NCBI GenBank assembly: GCA_025361385.1
Contig: JANYAJ010000365.1
Location: 1 to 17,265, forward strand
Reading direction: 5' to 3'
Length of the DNA stretch: 17,265 bases
From: Nitrospira sp.
GTDB lineage: Bacteria > Nitrospirota > Nitrospiria > Nitrospirales > Nitrospiraceae
The stretch's first letter is position 1; each line of letters begins with the position of its first letter. This document shows, piece after piece, positions 8,026 through 15,886 of the stretch. The position numbers and the translations under genes are program-made. The notes beneath the pieces are model-generated. The model was not told the origin of the DNA and did no database searches. It saw nothing but the letters and a program-made list of their open reading frames with translations.

Positions 8026-11000
8026 TCAACGTCGACAGGTGTCGTCGGTCAGGGTGAGCTGGACCGGCTCAGGAGTCAGTGGAGTGAAAGGGGGTTGGCT
8101 GACTGAAGCCACACGCATCGGCTCAATAGTCTCTGACGCAGCGGTTCCATCGATTTCGACCCGCCCACTCAGCAGCATGCCGCCCGGTTCCTGCGGCAAG
8201 CCTTCGCGCTCGGTCACGACGAAGGTACTGATCTGGCCCTGGGCCATGCGCGCAGCGCAACGCTGGTTAGATATTGTGTTGCCGCTCAGAAAACTCTGCT
8301 CCAAGGGTACTAGCGCACCGCTCAGATTCTGCGCCGGCGAGTTGAAGTTGACCGTACCGCTCACGCCAAACTGTGAGGAGGCACTGATCTGGCTGCGCGC
8401 GTCGGCGAGGAAGGCTTGATTGAACGTGAGATTGATGTTCCCACCGGCGCCTTGGATGGCCCGGGCAAAGATCTGGCTGTTCTGCAGAATAATGAAATTC
8501 GGATCGATGAAAATATTCCCGCCGGCTGTCGTCGGGCCACCTAAGACCGAGGCGGAGATCCTGCTGTCGCGTAGCCGGATCATGTCGGTTGCCAACAGCG
8601 TGATGTTCCCGCCGGAGGCCTGGCTCGCTTCTGTCGTGATAGAGCTGTTGGTGCTCAGGAACTCGGAGCCGGCGTCGATCGTGATGTTCCCTGCATCGCC
8701 GGTCCCGGAACTGGCGGCGGAGACCTTGGCGCCGTTGTCCAGCGTCATACGAGCGGCCTGCACATTGATGTTCCCGCCGGCGCCGCTGGCTTCGCTGTCG
8801 GTGAAGAGACCGCTACCTGAGCCGGCGAGAGCCACCGGGCCGGTCGCATTCACATTCACCGTGCCGCCCTGGCCGGATCCACGCGTGGTCGCTTCGATCC
8901 GTCCGCCGGACGCGATGGTGAGGTTGTCCCCGGTCATCGTGACGTTGCCCGCCGGGCCTTTACCCGACGTCTCGGCCGTGACCTTGGCGAGCTGCTCCAC
9001 CTGAATCTGCCCCGCCTTGATCTGAATGTTCCCGCCCTGACCGGGCCCGGCGGTGGTCGTGGAAACAAGACTGTTGCTCCCGGAGACGAGCAGGGAATCA
9101 GCCGCACTACCAGCGCCCGGGATGCCTTGAATCGCGATGCTGCCTGCTTTGCCGGCATTGGCTTGCGTGCTCGTTGAGCTCGTCGTGATCTGCCCACCGC
9201 TCAGCAGGGATACGCTGTTCGTGTTCAGCGTGATGGAGCCGGCGTTTCCCGTGCCCGAGGTACTGGCGGTGATGGTGCCACCGGTTGCCAACGAGGCCTG
9301 ATTGGCCATCACGTTGATCGTGCCGCCAGTGCCAGCGCCGGAAGTGCTCGCGGTGATTGAGCTACCGCTCGTGACGGTCAAGTCCTTGGCCAGTTGGAAT
9401 GTGATAGAGCCAGCGTTCCCGGTGCCGCTTGTGAGTGAGGAGATCGAGCCTTTGTTGCTCACGGATACGTTGTCGCCGACGAAGTTAATCATGCCTCCTG
9501 GCCCATTCACGGTCTTGACCGAGAAGCCGGTGAAATCCGTCACGAACGGATCAGGCGAATTCGCAACCCCGGTGACGGTGACATCCTTGGTATTCACCAT
9601 GATGCTGCCCGCCGCGCCGGTCCCGGAACTGGCAGCGGAGACCTTGGCGCCGTTGTCCAGCGTCATGCGCGAGGCGACAACATTGATATTGCCGCTTCCA
9701 CCGCTGGCCTGGCTATCGGTGAGCAGCCCACTGCCAGGCCCGCTCAGGCTGACCGGACCGGTCGCGTTCACGGTGACGATGCCGCCCTGGCCGGAGCCGC
9801 GCGTGGTCGCGGACAAGGTCGCGCCGTTCTGCACCGTGACGGTGCCGGCGTTGACCGTCACGTCGCCGCCGATGCCTGGGGCCTCGCCGATGCCCGGCAC
9901 AGTCGGCACTGCCGGATTGGCCAGGGTGATGGTCGAGCGCAGCGTCCCGTTATCAGGGATCGCTCTGGGCGAGCCGGTCGATTGGAAGGTTTGCGTGCCG
10001 AGTTGAAGCGTCCAATTCTGCAGCGTGCCGGTATTGCCGGCTGCTTGATCCCGTACGTTCAAGGTCCAGTTGCCTGCGACGAGTTCATTGATCAGTTGAC
10101 CCAGCGGCTCACGCGGCTTGAACGTGCCCGTGAAAGGCGCCGATCCGGATGTAATCAGCGTGGTGGCTTGATCGTTGAACTGTGTGCCGGTGAAATTGTC
10201 ACCCGTGCCGCCGACGCGTGAGAGCAGCGCTACGCGGGTGCCGGTCGGACTATCGAGTTGGACTACCAGATCGCCGTCGTTCGGGTGCAGGATATTGATG
10301 GTGATGGTCAGGTCGGCGAAGGGCCGCAGGGTATCGGCGCTGATGCTGGTCCCAGGTCCATCGAGCAGGACTTGACTGGCTTGGATCACGATCGTGCCGC
10401 CTTTGCCCGACCCGCTCGTGCTCGTCGTGATGCGCCCAGCCGATTGGAGCAGCAGTTGATCGAGTGCCGTCAGCGAGACGTTGCCGGCATCGCCCTTGCC
10501 ACCGGTGGCAGCCGTGACGCTCGCGTTGTCGCGCACCGTGATGTTCTTAGCCACCAACGTAATACTGCCGCCTTTGCCATCCCCGCGTGTGGCATCGGAC
10601 GTGAGGCGCGTGCTGGAACCGGCAATCGTGATGTTTTCGGTTGTCGTGATCAAGACATTGCCGCCGGCACCACCGCTCGTCGTGCTGCTGTCAATCTGCG
10701 CACCGCCATTCAACAGAAGATTCTTAGAGGCGATGGTAATGTTACCGGCGTTGCCTGGTTTAGCGGCTGTGCCTCCACCACCAGAGCCTCCGCCAGAGCC
10801 GCTGCCGCTTCCACCACCAGCGGTCCCGCCGCTGGTCTGCGTCTTAGCGAATATGCCGCTACGGGTTTGCCCGTCGGTGCTGACCCCGGACACCGTGACG
10901 TCGCCGGTCGTCGTGATGGCAATTTCGCCACCCTTGCCTTCACCGGACGTGCTGGCTTCGATTCGTCCGCCGGAGGCGATGGTGAGGCTGTCGCCGGTGA

Positions 11001-14000
11001 TCGTGACATTGCCCGCCTGGCCCTTGCCCGAGGTTTCGGCCGTGATCTTCGCGAGCTGCTCCACCTGAATCTGCCCCGCCTTGATCTGAATGTTCCCGCC
11101 CGGCCCTGTGCCGGCGGTGGTCGTCGAAATGAGACTGTTGGTCCCGGAGACGAGCAGGGAGTCTGCTGCGTGGCCAGCGCCAGGGAATCCTTGGACCGCG
11201 ATGCTGCCGGCTTTGCCCGCATTGGCTTGCGTGCTCGTCGAACTCGTCGTGATTTGCCCGCCGCTCAGCAGAGACAAGTTGTTTGTGTTCAGCGTGATGG
11301 AGCCGGCGTTTCCCGTGCCCGACGTGCTGGCGGTGATGGTGCCGCCGGTTGCCAACGAGGCCTGATTGGCCATCACGTTGATCGTGCCGCCGGCACCAGC
11401 GCCACTGGTCGTAGCTGAAACCAAACCTCCGCCTGAAAGGGAGAGCGTATTCGCAATGTTGAGGTCAACGGTGCCGGCGTTGCCGGTACCGGTCGTAAGC
11501 GAAGAGATCGAGCCTTTATCGCTCACGGATACGTTGTTGCCGACGAAGTTGATCCTGCCTCCTGGCCCGTTCACGGTCTTGACCGAGAAGCCGGTGAAGT
11601 CCGTCACGAACGGATCAGGCGAATTTGCAACCCCGGTGACGGTGACATCCTTGGCGTTCACCATAATGTTGCCCGCCGTGCCGGCATTGGCGCTGGTCGC
11701 CGTGACCTCTCCGCCATTCGCCACCGTCAACACAGCCGTATTGAGTTCGATATTGCCGCCCTTGCCGCTGGTCAACGTATCGTTGTTGATGGACCCCTTA
11801 TTGAAAACGTCAATTCGATCGGCGGTGATCTTGATCGTTCCGGCATTTCCACTGCCGGCCTTTGCCTGTGCCGTGATGGCTGCAACGCCTGTGTCCAGCG
11901 CGCCCGGAACCACTACCTCGCCCGACACCGCCACACGGTTGGCATTGATATCGATGTTTCCACCGGCGCCTGATCCAGCTGTCGAGGCGATAATGACCCC
12001 GGCATCTGTGACCGATACATCGGCCGCCGTTATATTGATGCTACCCGCTGAGCCGGACGAGGAAGTCGTCGAGGCAATGGCGCCTTTGTTTGTGACCACG
12101 AGGCCATCGGTCGTCACACGAATGGTGCCCCCGCGGCCTAGCGAAGTTGAGGCGGATAAACCGGTAAAATCGGCAACGCTGCTCGGATCGAGGGAGTCTC
12201 TGACCCCCGAAATGCTCAAGGTCTTCGCTGCGATATTGATATCGCCGCTGTTGCCGGAACCCAGGAATGAGGTCGCGAAGACTCCGCCACGGTCGTGAAT
12301 GTTCAGGGTGCCGGTGTTGATCGTTGTATTGCCCGCGTTCCCCGGTGCTCCGAAAACAAGCGCACTGACGATCCGCCCATTGTTGGCGATCTCGATGTTC
12401 TCCGCATTGACAGTGACATTCCCTCCTGTGCCTTGGGCGAACGACCCGCTCAGGGTCGAACCGATCGCAGCAAACTGGGTGACCGGCCCGCTAGGCCCTG
12501 TCACTGTGACAGAGCCGGATAGCAGGATGTTTTTCGCGGTAACGTCGATGTTCGCGCCTGGACCTATGCTGAAGAGCTGACTTAGGATTTCTGCTCCATC
12601 AAGGAGCTGAATGTTGTTGGCCTGGACGCGGACGCTTCCTCCTCGAGACCCGAAACCAGCCTGGGCCAGAATGCCGGTCACACAATTGGCGCAGTTCGGG
12701 ACGTTCGCGAGATTCTGTGCCGAACCAAAAAGTTCTTTTACCGCAACATCGATGTCGCCTCCTGATCCCGTCCCCAGGCCGCCAGAAAAGATTATGCCTC
12801 CGTCCCGGGTTTCCAGACGATCTGCGCGCACCGTGATATTTCCGGCCCGACCGCCGGCCTGCGTGAACGTTTGCAGGCCACCGCTGTTGCGCAGATCCAC
12901 CAGCCTGGCATTGACATCAATGGCACCCCCGTCTCCCGTCCCGCTGATGGCCCTGCCCAGGATATTGCCGTTATCGAGTTGCAATGTGTCGGTCGTGATT
13001 CGAATATCGCCGGCCCGACCGGCTCCATTGGCTGTTGTGAGGATGGAGCTGCCAGTGACGAGAATCTTGTCGGTCACTTGGAGGTCGATCCCAAGCGGAG
13101 CCGCATTGGTAGCGCCGGTAGTGGCGTTGATAGCAGTCCGGTTGGCAGCGAATTGGTTGGCACGAACCAGCACAGTACCTGCCCCAACCGTTGGATCGGT
13201 CAGGCTGCTCACGGAAAGTGACGCGAACGCTGCGCTGGTACCAGATGTGGCCACTGATCCGAGCTGCGAAAACGAGGACACATCGACCGTAGCGGGTTGG
13301 GAGGCTTCGCTGGGAACGACTTCACCGGATGAGGCGACGCTCGCGATCTGAATCCGACCACCTGGTGCAGTGAGACTTCCTCCCGTCATCGTGATATCGC
13401 CGCCGACTATTGAGAGCGACTGTTGGATGTCAACCCGCAGGGTACTGCCTTCAAGCGCAATCGCCACCGGCCTGGGGCTGGTAAACCCGAAGGCCGCCAC
13501 GTTTTCGATGGATAGCACGCTGGGTTGGACGGGATCGGCGTAGAATTTCGCGCCGTCGGTCATGCGGAGATAGTCGGCGGTCGCCGCGGCGAAGGAGCCA
13601 CCGACATTCAAGCTCGCAGTGGGACCAAAGATAAAGCCTGATGGATTGGTGAGGTAGAGATTTGCCGCACCGAACCCGGTCGTCTGAATGGTACCCCAGA
13701 TGTTGGAGACTTGGCCGCCGTTGATGCGGCCGATGATGTTGCTGGTGGGCAGCGCCGTTTCATTGAAAAAGTTCGCGATGTGATTGGTGGCAACGCTGAA
13801 CTCGCCGAAGCTGTGAAAGAGATTCGGCCCTCCACCGGGCCGGGTCCCGCCGGTGATGTTATAGTTGACCGTGCCGTTGGGGAGCGCCGTGGGCGCGCTG
13901 ACTTCGGTATTCAGACCCGATGACGTGATCGATGTATTCGCGGGCGGCTGCACCTGCGCCTGCGTTGTGGAGAACGGAACGCTGCACAGCGAGATCGTGA

Positions 14001-14052
14001 TACACAGGAGTGAGAGCGAAGGAACCAGCCTCGCACCGAGGAGTGACAGCAT
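8026..14052 (-). CDS. TpsA-type filamentous haemagglutinin-like exoprotein with embedded P-domain
   Basis: This giant secreted protein (2008 residues) is the substrate of the adjacent TpsB. The signal peptide covers about residues 1-33 (LSLLCITISLCSVP, then TTQAQ). The TPS/haemagglutination domain follows (about 34-210), with NITGGTRPGGGPNLFHSF, FFNETALPTSNIIGRI and LTNPSGFIFGPTASLNVGGSF, the local version of the NPNG motif. Most of the rest is a right-handed beta-helix built from repeats such as SGTGNAGSITL. Residues about 1234-1356 are a proprotein-convertase P-domain, and a Gly/Ser-rich stretch lies at about 1074-1098. The C-terminus carries NQRCAARMAQG, as in cyanobacterial relatives, and ends DDTCRR. 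I chose the ATG at 14052 because AAAGGAG lies eight nt upstream and it opens directly on the signal peptide; the frame could extend to 14136 without such support. It is probably a surface adhesin or biofilm protein; the ligand cannot be read from the sequence. Confidence 0.93.
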   Translation of the reverse strand: MLSLLGARLVPSLSLLCITISLCSVPFSTTQAQVQPPANTSITSSGLNTEVSAPTALPNGTVNYNITGGTRPGGGPNLFHSFGEFSVATNHIANFFNETALPTSNIIGRINGGQVSNIWGTIQTTGFGAANLYLTNPSGFIFGPTASLNVGGSFAAATADYLRMTDGAKFYADPVQPSVLSIENVAAFGFTSPRPVAIALEGSTLRVDIQQSLSIVGGDITMTGGSLTAPGGRIQIASVASSGEVVPSEASQPATVDVSSFSQLGSVATSGTSAAFASLSVSSLTDPTVGAGTVLVRANQFAANRTAINATTGATNAAPLGIDLQVTDKILVTGSSILTTANGAGRAGDIRITTDTLQLDNGNILGRAISGTGDGGAIDVNARLVDLRNSGGLQTFTQAGGRAGNITVRADRLETRDGGIIFSGGLGTGSGGDIDVAVKELFGSAQNLANVPNCANCVTGILAQAGFGSRGGSVRVQANNIQLLDGAEILSQLFSIGPGANIDVTAKNILLSGSVTVTGPSGPVTQFAAIGSTLSGSFAQGTGGNVTVNAENIEIANNGRIVSALVFGAPGNAGNTTINTGTLNIHDRGGVFATSFLGSGNSGDINIAAKTLSISGVRDSLDPSSVADFTGLSASTSLGRGGTIRVTTDGLVVTNKGAIASTTSSSGSAGSINITAADVSVTDAGVIIASTAGSGAGGNIDINANRVAVSGEVVVPGALDTGVAAITAQAKAGSGNAGTIKITADRIDVFNKGSINNDTLTSGKGGNIELNTAVLTVANGGEVTATSANAGTAGNIMVNAKDVTVTGVANSPDPFVTDFTGFSVKTVNGPGGRINFVGNNVSVSDKGSISSLTTGTGNAGTVDLNIANTLSLSGGGLVSATTSGAGAGGTINVMANQASLATGGTITASTSGTGNAGSITLNTNNLSLLSGGQITTSSTSTQANAGKAGSIAVQGFPGAGHAADSLLVSGTNSLISTTTAGTGPGGNIQIKAGQIQVEQLAKITAETSGKGQAGNVTITGDSLTIASGGRIEASTSGEGKGGEIAITTTGDVTVSGVSTDGQTRSGIFAKTQTSGGTAGGGSGSGSGGGSGGGGTAAKPGNAGNITIASKNLLLNGGAQIDSSTTSGGAGGNVLITTTENITIAGSSTRLTSDATRGDGKGGSITLVAKNITVRDNASVTAATGGKGDAGNVSLTALDQLLLQSAGRITTSTSGSGKGGTIVIQASQVLLDGPGTSISADTLRPFADLTITINILHPNDGDLVVQLDSPTGTRVALLSRVGGTGDNFTGTQFNDQATTLITSGSAPFTGTFKPREPLGQLINELVAGNWTLNVRDQAAGNTGTLQNWTLQLGTQTFQSTGSPRAIPDNGTLRSTITLANPAVPTVPGIGEAPGIGGDVTVNAGTVTVQNGATLSATTRGSGQGGIVTVNATGPVSLSGPGSGLLTDSQASGGSGNINVVASRMTLDNGAKVSAASSGTGAAGSIMVNTKDVTVTGVANSPDPFVTDFTGFSVKTVNGPGGMINFVGDNVSVSNKGSISSLTSGTGNAGSITFQLAKDLTVTSGSSITASTSGAGTGGTINVMANQASLATGGTITASTSGTGNAGSITLNTNSVSLLSGGQITTSSTSTQANAGKAGSIAIQGIPGAGSAADSLLVSGSNSLVSTTTAGPGQGGNIQIKAGQIQVEQLAKVTAETSGKGPAGNVTMTGDNLTIASGGRIEATTRGSGQGGTVNVNATGPVALAGSGSGLFTDSEASGAGGNINVQAARMTLDNGAKVSAASSGTGDAGNITIDAGSEFLSTNSSITTEASQASGGNITLLATDMIRLRDSRISASVLGGPTTAGGNIFIDPNFIILQNSQIFARAIQGAGGNINLTFNQAFLADARSQISASSQFGVSGTVNFNSPAQNLSGALVPLEQSFLSGNTISNQRCAARMAQGQISTFVVTEREGLPQEPGGMLLSGRVEIDGTAASETIEPMRVASVSQPPFTPLTPEPVQLTLTDDTCRR
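8699..8897 (-). repeat. Intragenic direct repeat B, copy proximal to the tpsA 3' end
   Basis: This 199-bp segment of tpsA is repeated at 9617-9815, with a constant offset of 918 bp (306 codons, in frame). Shared blocks include GGTCCCGGAACTGGC and GAGACCTTGGCGCCGTTGTC. It encodes beta-helix coils with NGAKVSAASSGTG. Confidence 0.8.
8892..9618 (-). repeat. Intragenic direct repeat A, copy 1
   Basis: About 727 bp of tpsA match 10956-11682 at a constant offset of 2064 bp (688 codons), with no indel at the anchors I checked. Anchors include CCCGGAGACGAGCAGGGA (9079/11143), ACGGTCTTGACCGAGAAGCC, and the segment encoding GVANSPDPFVTDFTGFSVKT. Some blocks differ at only a few percent of bases by eye; others are more diverged. 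Confidence 0.88.
9617..9815 (-). repeat. Intragenic direct repeat B, copy proximal to the P-domain
   Basis: This is the partner of 8699-8897 and lies directly next to repeat A copy 1. Homology runs through AGCGTCAT and GACCGGTC-type blocks to the GCGCGTGGTCGC segment, again in frame. It shows that the beta-helix grew by stepwise duplication. Confidence 0.8.
9985..10350 (-). other. P-domain (proprotein convertase type) embedded in TpsA
   Basis: Residues about 1234-1356 of TpsA do not follow the beta-helix repeat pattern. They read ADLTITINILHPNDGDLVVQ, then SPTGTRVALLSRVGGTGDNF, then PREPLGQLINELVAGNW and VRDQAAGNTGTLQNWTLQL. This is the signature order of the P-domain (PF01483) that follows the catalytic domain in kexin/furin-like subtilases and occurs in various secreted bacterial proteins: an I-x-H-PNDGDL strand, a SPTGT turn, an LxGxW core and a G-x-LxxWxL end. 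No peptidase domain accompanies it. In other proteins this jelly-roll aids folding or adhesion; its role inside a TpsA is not known to me. Confidence 0.85.
10956..11682 (-). repeat. Intragenic direct repeat A, copy 2
   Basis: This is the partner of 8892-9618, on the other side of the P-domain. The encoded protein again contains GVANSPDPFVTDFTGFSVKT and ANQASLATGGTITASTSGTG. Recombination between the copies would remove exactly 688 codons without changing frame. Confidence 0.88.
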
Positions 14053-14134
14053 GACCGTCTCCTTTCTCGAGGCTCCGGTCCACTCGACTGATGCTGAATG
14101 GGCCAGGGCTATGGATCCGTATGGAAGAGGGCAC

Positions 14135-14164
14135 ATTCTATGCCCCGTGTTCTTCAGGCCGCAA
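14135..14164 (-). promoter_or_regulatory. Possible sigma-70 promoter of the TPS operon
   Basis: On the minus strand TTGCGG (14164-14159) is followed after 18 nt by TAGAAT (14140-14135), a fair match to -35 and -10 boxes. It would give a leader of about 75 nt before the tpsA ATG at 14052. It is the best match I saw upstream of tpsA but is not proven. Confidence 0.35.
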
Positions 14165-14304
14165 GACCTATTTGCTGGTGAATTTCTGTAATGGAATTAT
14201 TTCCGTGCCCACGCAGGTGAACCGGAATAGATTCATGTGCGTACCAGAAGTGATACAGGAGAGTGTGAGTCTTGATGCGGGCTTCGAGACAGTAGCGGGG
14301 AGGT

Positions 14305-14332
14305 AAGGTGTCAGACATCGTTCCCTTGAGCC
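14305..14332. repeat. Dispersed palindromic repeat, copy 2
   Basis: AAGGTGTCAGACATCGTTCC followed by CTTGAGC matches the copy at 887-914 in the same orientation. One change (C to T) breaks the end of the perfect palindrome seen in copy 1. It lies between the proposed tpsA promoter and the kinase gene. Confidence 0.6.
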
Positions 14333-14346
14333 TACGTTCCTCATGG

Positions 14347-14415
14347 AGCGGCTCCTTTCCTGGTGTGAGGGTGGTTTGGTCTCAGCAACGATCACTGCAC
14401 CACACGGGAGCCGCT
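14347..14415. repeat. Long inverted repeat between divergent tpsA and kinase genes
   Basis: AGCGGCTCC (14347-14355) pairs perfectly with GGAGCCGCT (14407-14415), and just inside GTGTG (14363-14367) can pair with CACAC (14401-14405). The left arm is itself part of the palindrome GGAGCGGCTCC. There is no T-run, so it does not look like a terminator. It may be an operator, a cruciform or the footprint of an old insertion. Confidence 0.5.
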
Positions 14416-14501
14416 TCGTCAATTTTCAACTAAGCCTGGCACACACTCGGCCCCCCACGAACGAGGGGATTCCTCATTGCCAGAAAAGCCGCTATTAGGT
14501 A

Positions 14502-14510
14502 TGCCATAAT
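14502..14510 (+). promoter_or_regulatory. Possible extended -10 promoter of the kinase gene
   Basis: TGCCATAAT matches the extended -10 form (TGn then TATAAT, five of six). It would place the transcript start near 14517, about 35 nt before the kinase ATG. The nearest -35-like box (TTGCCA, 14477-14482) is too far away at 22 nt, so the call rests on the extended -10 alone. A small dyad, GAGG-N5-CCTC (14463-14475), lies just upstream and could be an operator. Confidence 0.4.
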
Positions 14511-14551
14511 AACGCTCATTTTCCTCTTGACCTCCCGTAAGGACCTCAGTG

Positions 14552-15886
14552 ATGACGCAGCCACCATCCCCTGACACGAAGAACCAGCCAGGTGTCGACT
14601 TCATGCGATTGAACCAGGCTGATGCTTCAGAACTTCTCCACTATAAGACGCAGCTCGAAGCGGTCGAACGCGTCAGCCACGCCCTGTTCCAGTCGATCGA
14701 TCTCGATGAACTCGTCGAAACGACACTCCATATTGCGCTGGAAGAGGTCGGCGCCGAAGCGGGCTCCATTCTGCTTGCCGATCCGGAGAAAGAAGAACTG
14801 ATCTTTCAGTATTCGATCGGCGAAAAGCCGGTTCCCCGGGGAACGGCTATTCCCTGGGATAAAGGTATTTCCGGGTCAGTCTTCCAGTCGGGAGAACCTC
14901 GGATTACTACCCGGGTCGATCACGAAGCCAACCATCTTCAGCAGATCGACCAGGCCACTGGCTTCGTCACGCGGGACATGATCACGGTGCCGCTCCGGCG
15001 CTGGAGAGGCGAGCCGATCGGCGTGCTGAACGTGCTGAACAAACGCGATGGGTCGCTCACGAACCACGACCTCGGACTCCTCACGATCATTTCTGCATTC
15101 GCCGCGCTGGCCATTCTGCAGGCGAAGCAATTCGAGGACGCGAAGAAGGCCGAGGTGGTGACGCTTCTCGGTGATATCGGCCATGACATGAAGAATCTGC
15201 TGACACCGGTGCAGACGGGTGTTGAATTATTGCGCGACGTCGTGAAGGACCTATTCGGCGCTATGAACAGTGCGGAGCTGACTCACAATAAGACCAACAA
15301 GAAGATCTGCGATGAGTCCGTCGAGATAGCTCAGAATGGAATCAGGCGCCTAGATGATCGCGTCAAAGAAATGGCCGACTGCGTCAAAGGATTGAGTGCG
15401 CCTCCCAACTTCGCGCCCTGCTCGGTCGGGCAGGTCATCCTCGAAGTGTTTCAGACGCTGCAGGGCCTGGCTCGGGGAAAGCAGATTACCTTGCGAACCG
15501 AGGGCCTTGACTCGCTGCCGAAATTCCACGCTGACGAGCGGAGGCTCTACAACGCGTTTTACAATCTCATCAATAACGCTATTCCAGAAACGCCACGGGG
15601 AGGCTCGATCACGGTGCGGGGGCATCTCGATCAGGACACGGGGGGTATTGCGCTCGCTGTGACAGACACCGGGCGCGGGATGCCTCCAGAAATTCGAGAC
15701 TGCCTCTTCTCAGCCAAGGCGGTGAGCACCAAGAAGGGAGGCACGGGACTCGGCACCAAGATCGTGAAGGACGTAGTGAATGCGCATAAAGGGAAGATTT
15801 GGGTAGAAAGCGAGCCTGGTGTGGGCACGACATTCCATCTCCGGTTCCCCCTGGACCCTACGACACTGCATGCCCAATGCCGTTGA
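14552..15886 (+). CDS. GAF-domain sensor histidine kinase
   Basis: This is a soluble 444-residue kinase with no signal peptide or membrane helix. A GAF sensor (about 40-190, with ALEEVGAEAGSILLADPEKE and WRGEPIGVLNVLNKRDG) should bind a small ligand or sense redox state. The dimerisation/phosphoacceptor segment has His211 in GDIGHDMKNLLTPV. The ATPase domain shows the N box (NLINNAIPETPRGG), the G1 box (VTDTGRGMP), an F-box-like CLFSAKAVSTKKGG, and the G2 box GTGLGTKIVKDVV. All catalytic motifs are present. TAAGGAC lies about eight nt before the ATG at 14552; a GTG immediately before it (14549) is a less likely start. The gene is divergent from tpsA and convergent with the response regulator at 16176-16553, its most likely partner. 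Whether it controls the TPS operon cannot be told from the sequence. Confidence 0.92.
   Translation: MTQPPSPDTKNQPGVDFMRLNQADASELLHYKTQLEAVERVSHALFQSIDLDELVETTLHIALEEVGAEAGSILLADPEKEELIFQYSIGEKPVPRGTAIPWDKGISGSVFQSGEPRITTRVDHEANHLQQIDQATGFVTRDMITVPLRRWRGEPIGVLNVLNKRDGSLTNHDLGLLTIISAFAALAILQAKQFEDAKKAEVVTLLGDIGHDMKNLLTPVQTGVELLRDVVKDLFGAMNSAELTHNKTNKKICDESVEIAQNGIRRLDDRVKEMADCVKGLSAPPNFAPCSVGQVILEVFQTLQGLARGKQITLRTEGLDSLPKFHADERRLYNAFYNLINNAIPETPRGGSITVRGHLDQDTGGIALAVTDTGRGMPPEIRDCLFSAKAVSTKKGGTGLGTKIVKDVVNAHKGKIWVESEPGVGTTFHLRFPLDPTTLHAQCR

Noticed and set aside
10258..12298. Long plus-strand open frames of 310-386 codons opposite tpsA
   Set aside because: Their proteins are low-complexity mirror images of the repetitive tpsA frame, lack family motifs and ribosome binding sites, and tpsA is clearly the coding strand.
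8026..14052. The regular tpsA repeats as a CRISPR array or tandem satellite
   Set aside because: They are in-frame protein repeats of variable length and sequence, without fixed-size spacers.
14053..14136. A 28-codon upstream extension of tpsA
   Set aside because: The ATG at 14052 has AAAGGAG at proper spacing and starts directly on the signal peptide; the extension would hide the signal peptide and has no ribosome binding site. It would also begin inside the proposed -10 box.
14168..14344. A 58-residue minus-strand open frame starting at 14344 with AGGAG seven nt upstream
   Set aside because: The ribosome binding site is decent, but the peptide has no recognisable features, runs through the palindromic repeat, and ends in the control region of tpsA. 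I could not support it as a gene.
14436..14451. TGGCAC at 14437 as a sigma-54 -24 box for the kinase
   Set aside because: The -12 position reads CGGC rather than TTGC, and a better extended -10 promoter lies closer to the gene.
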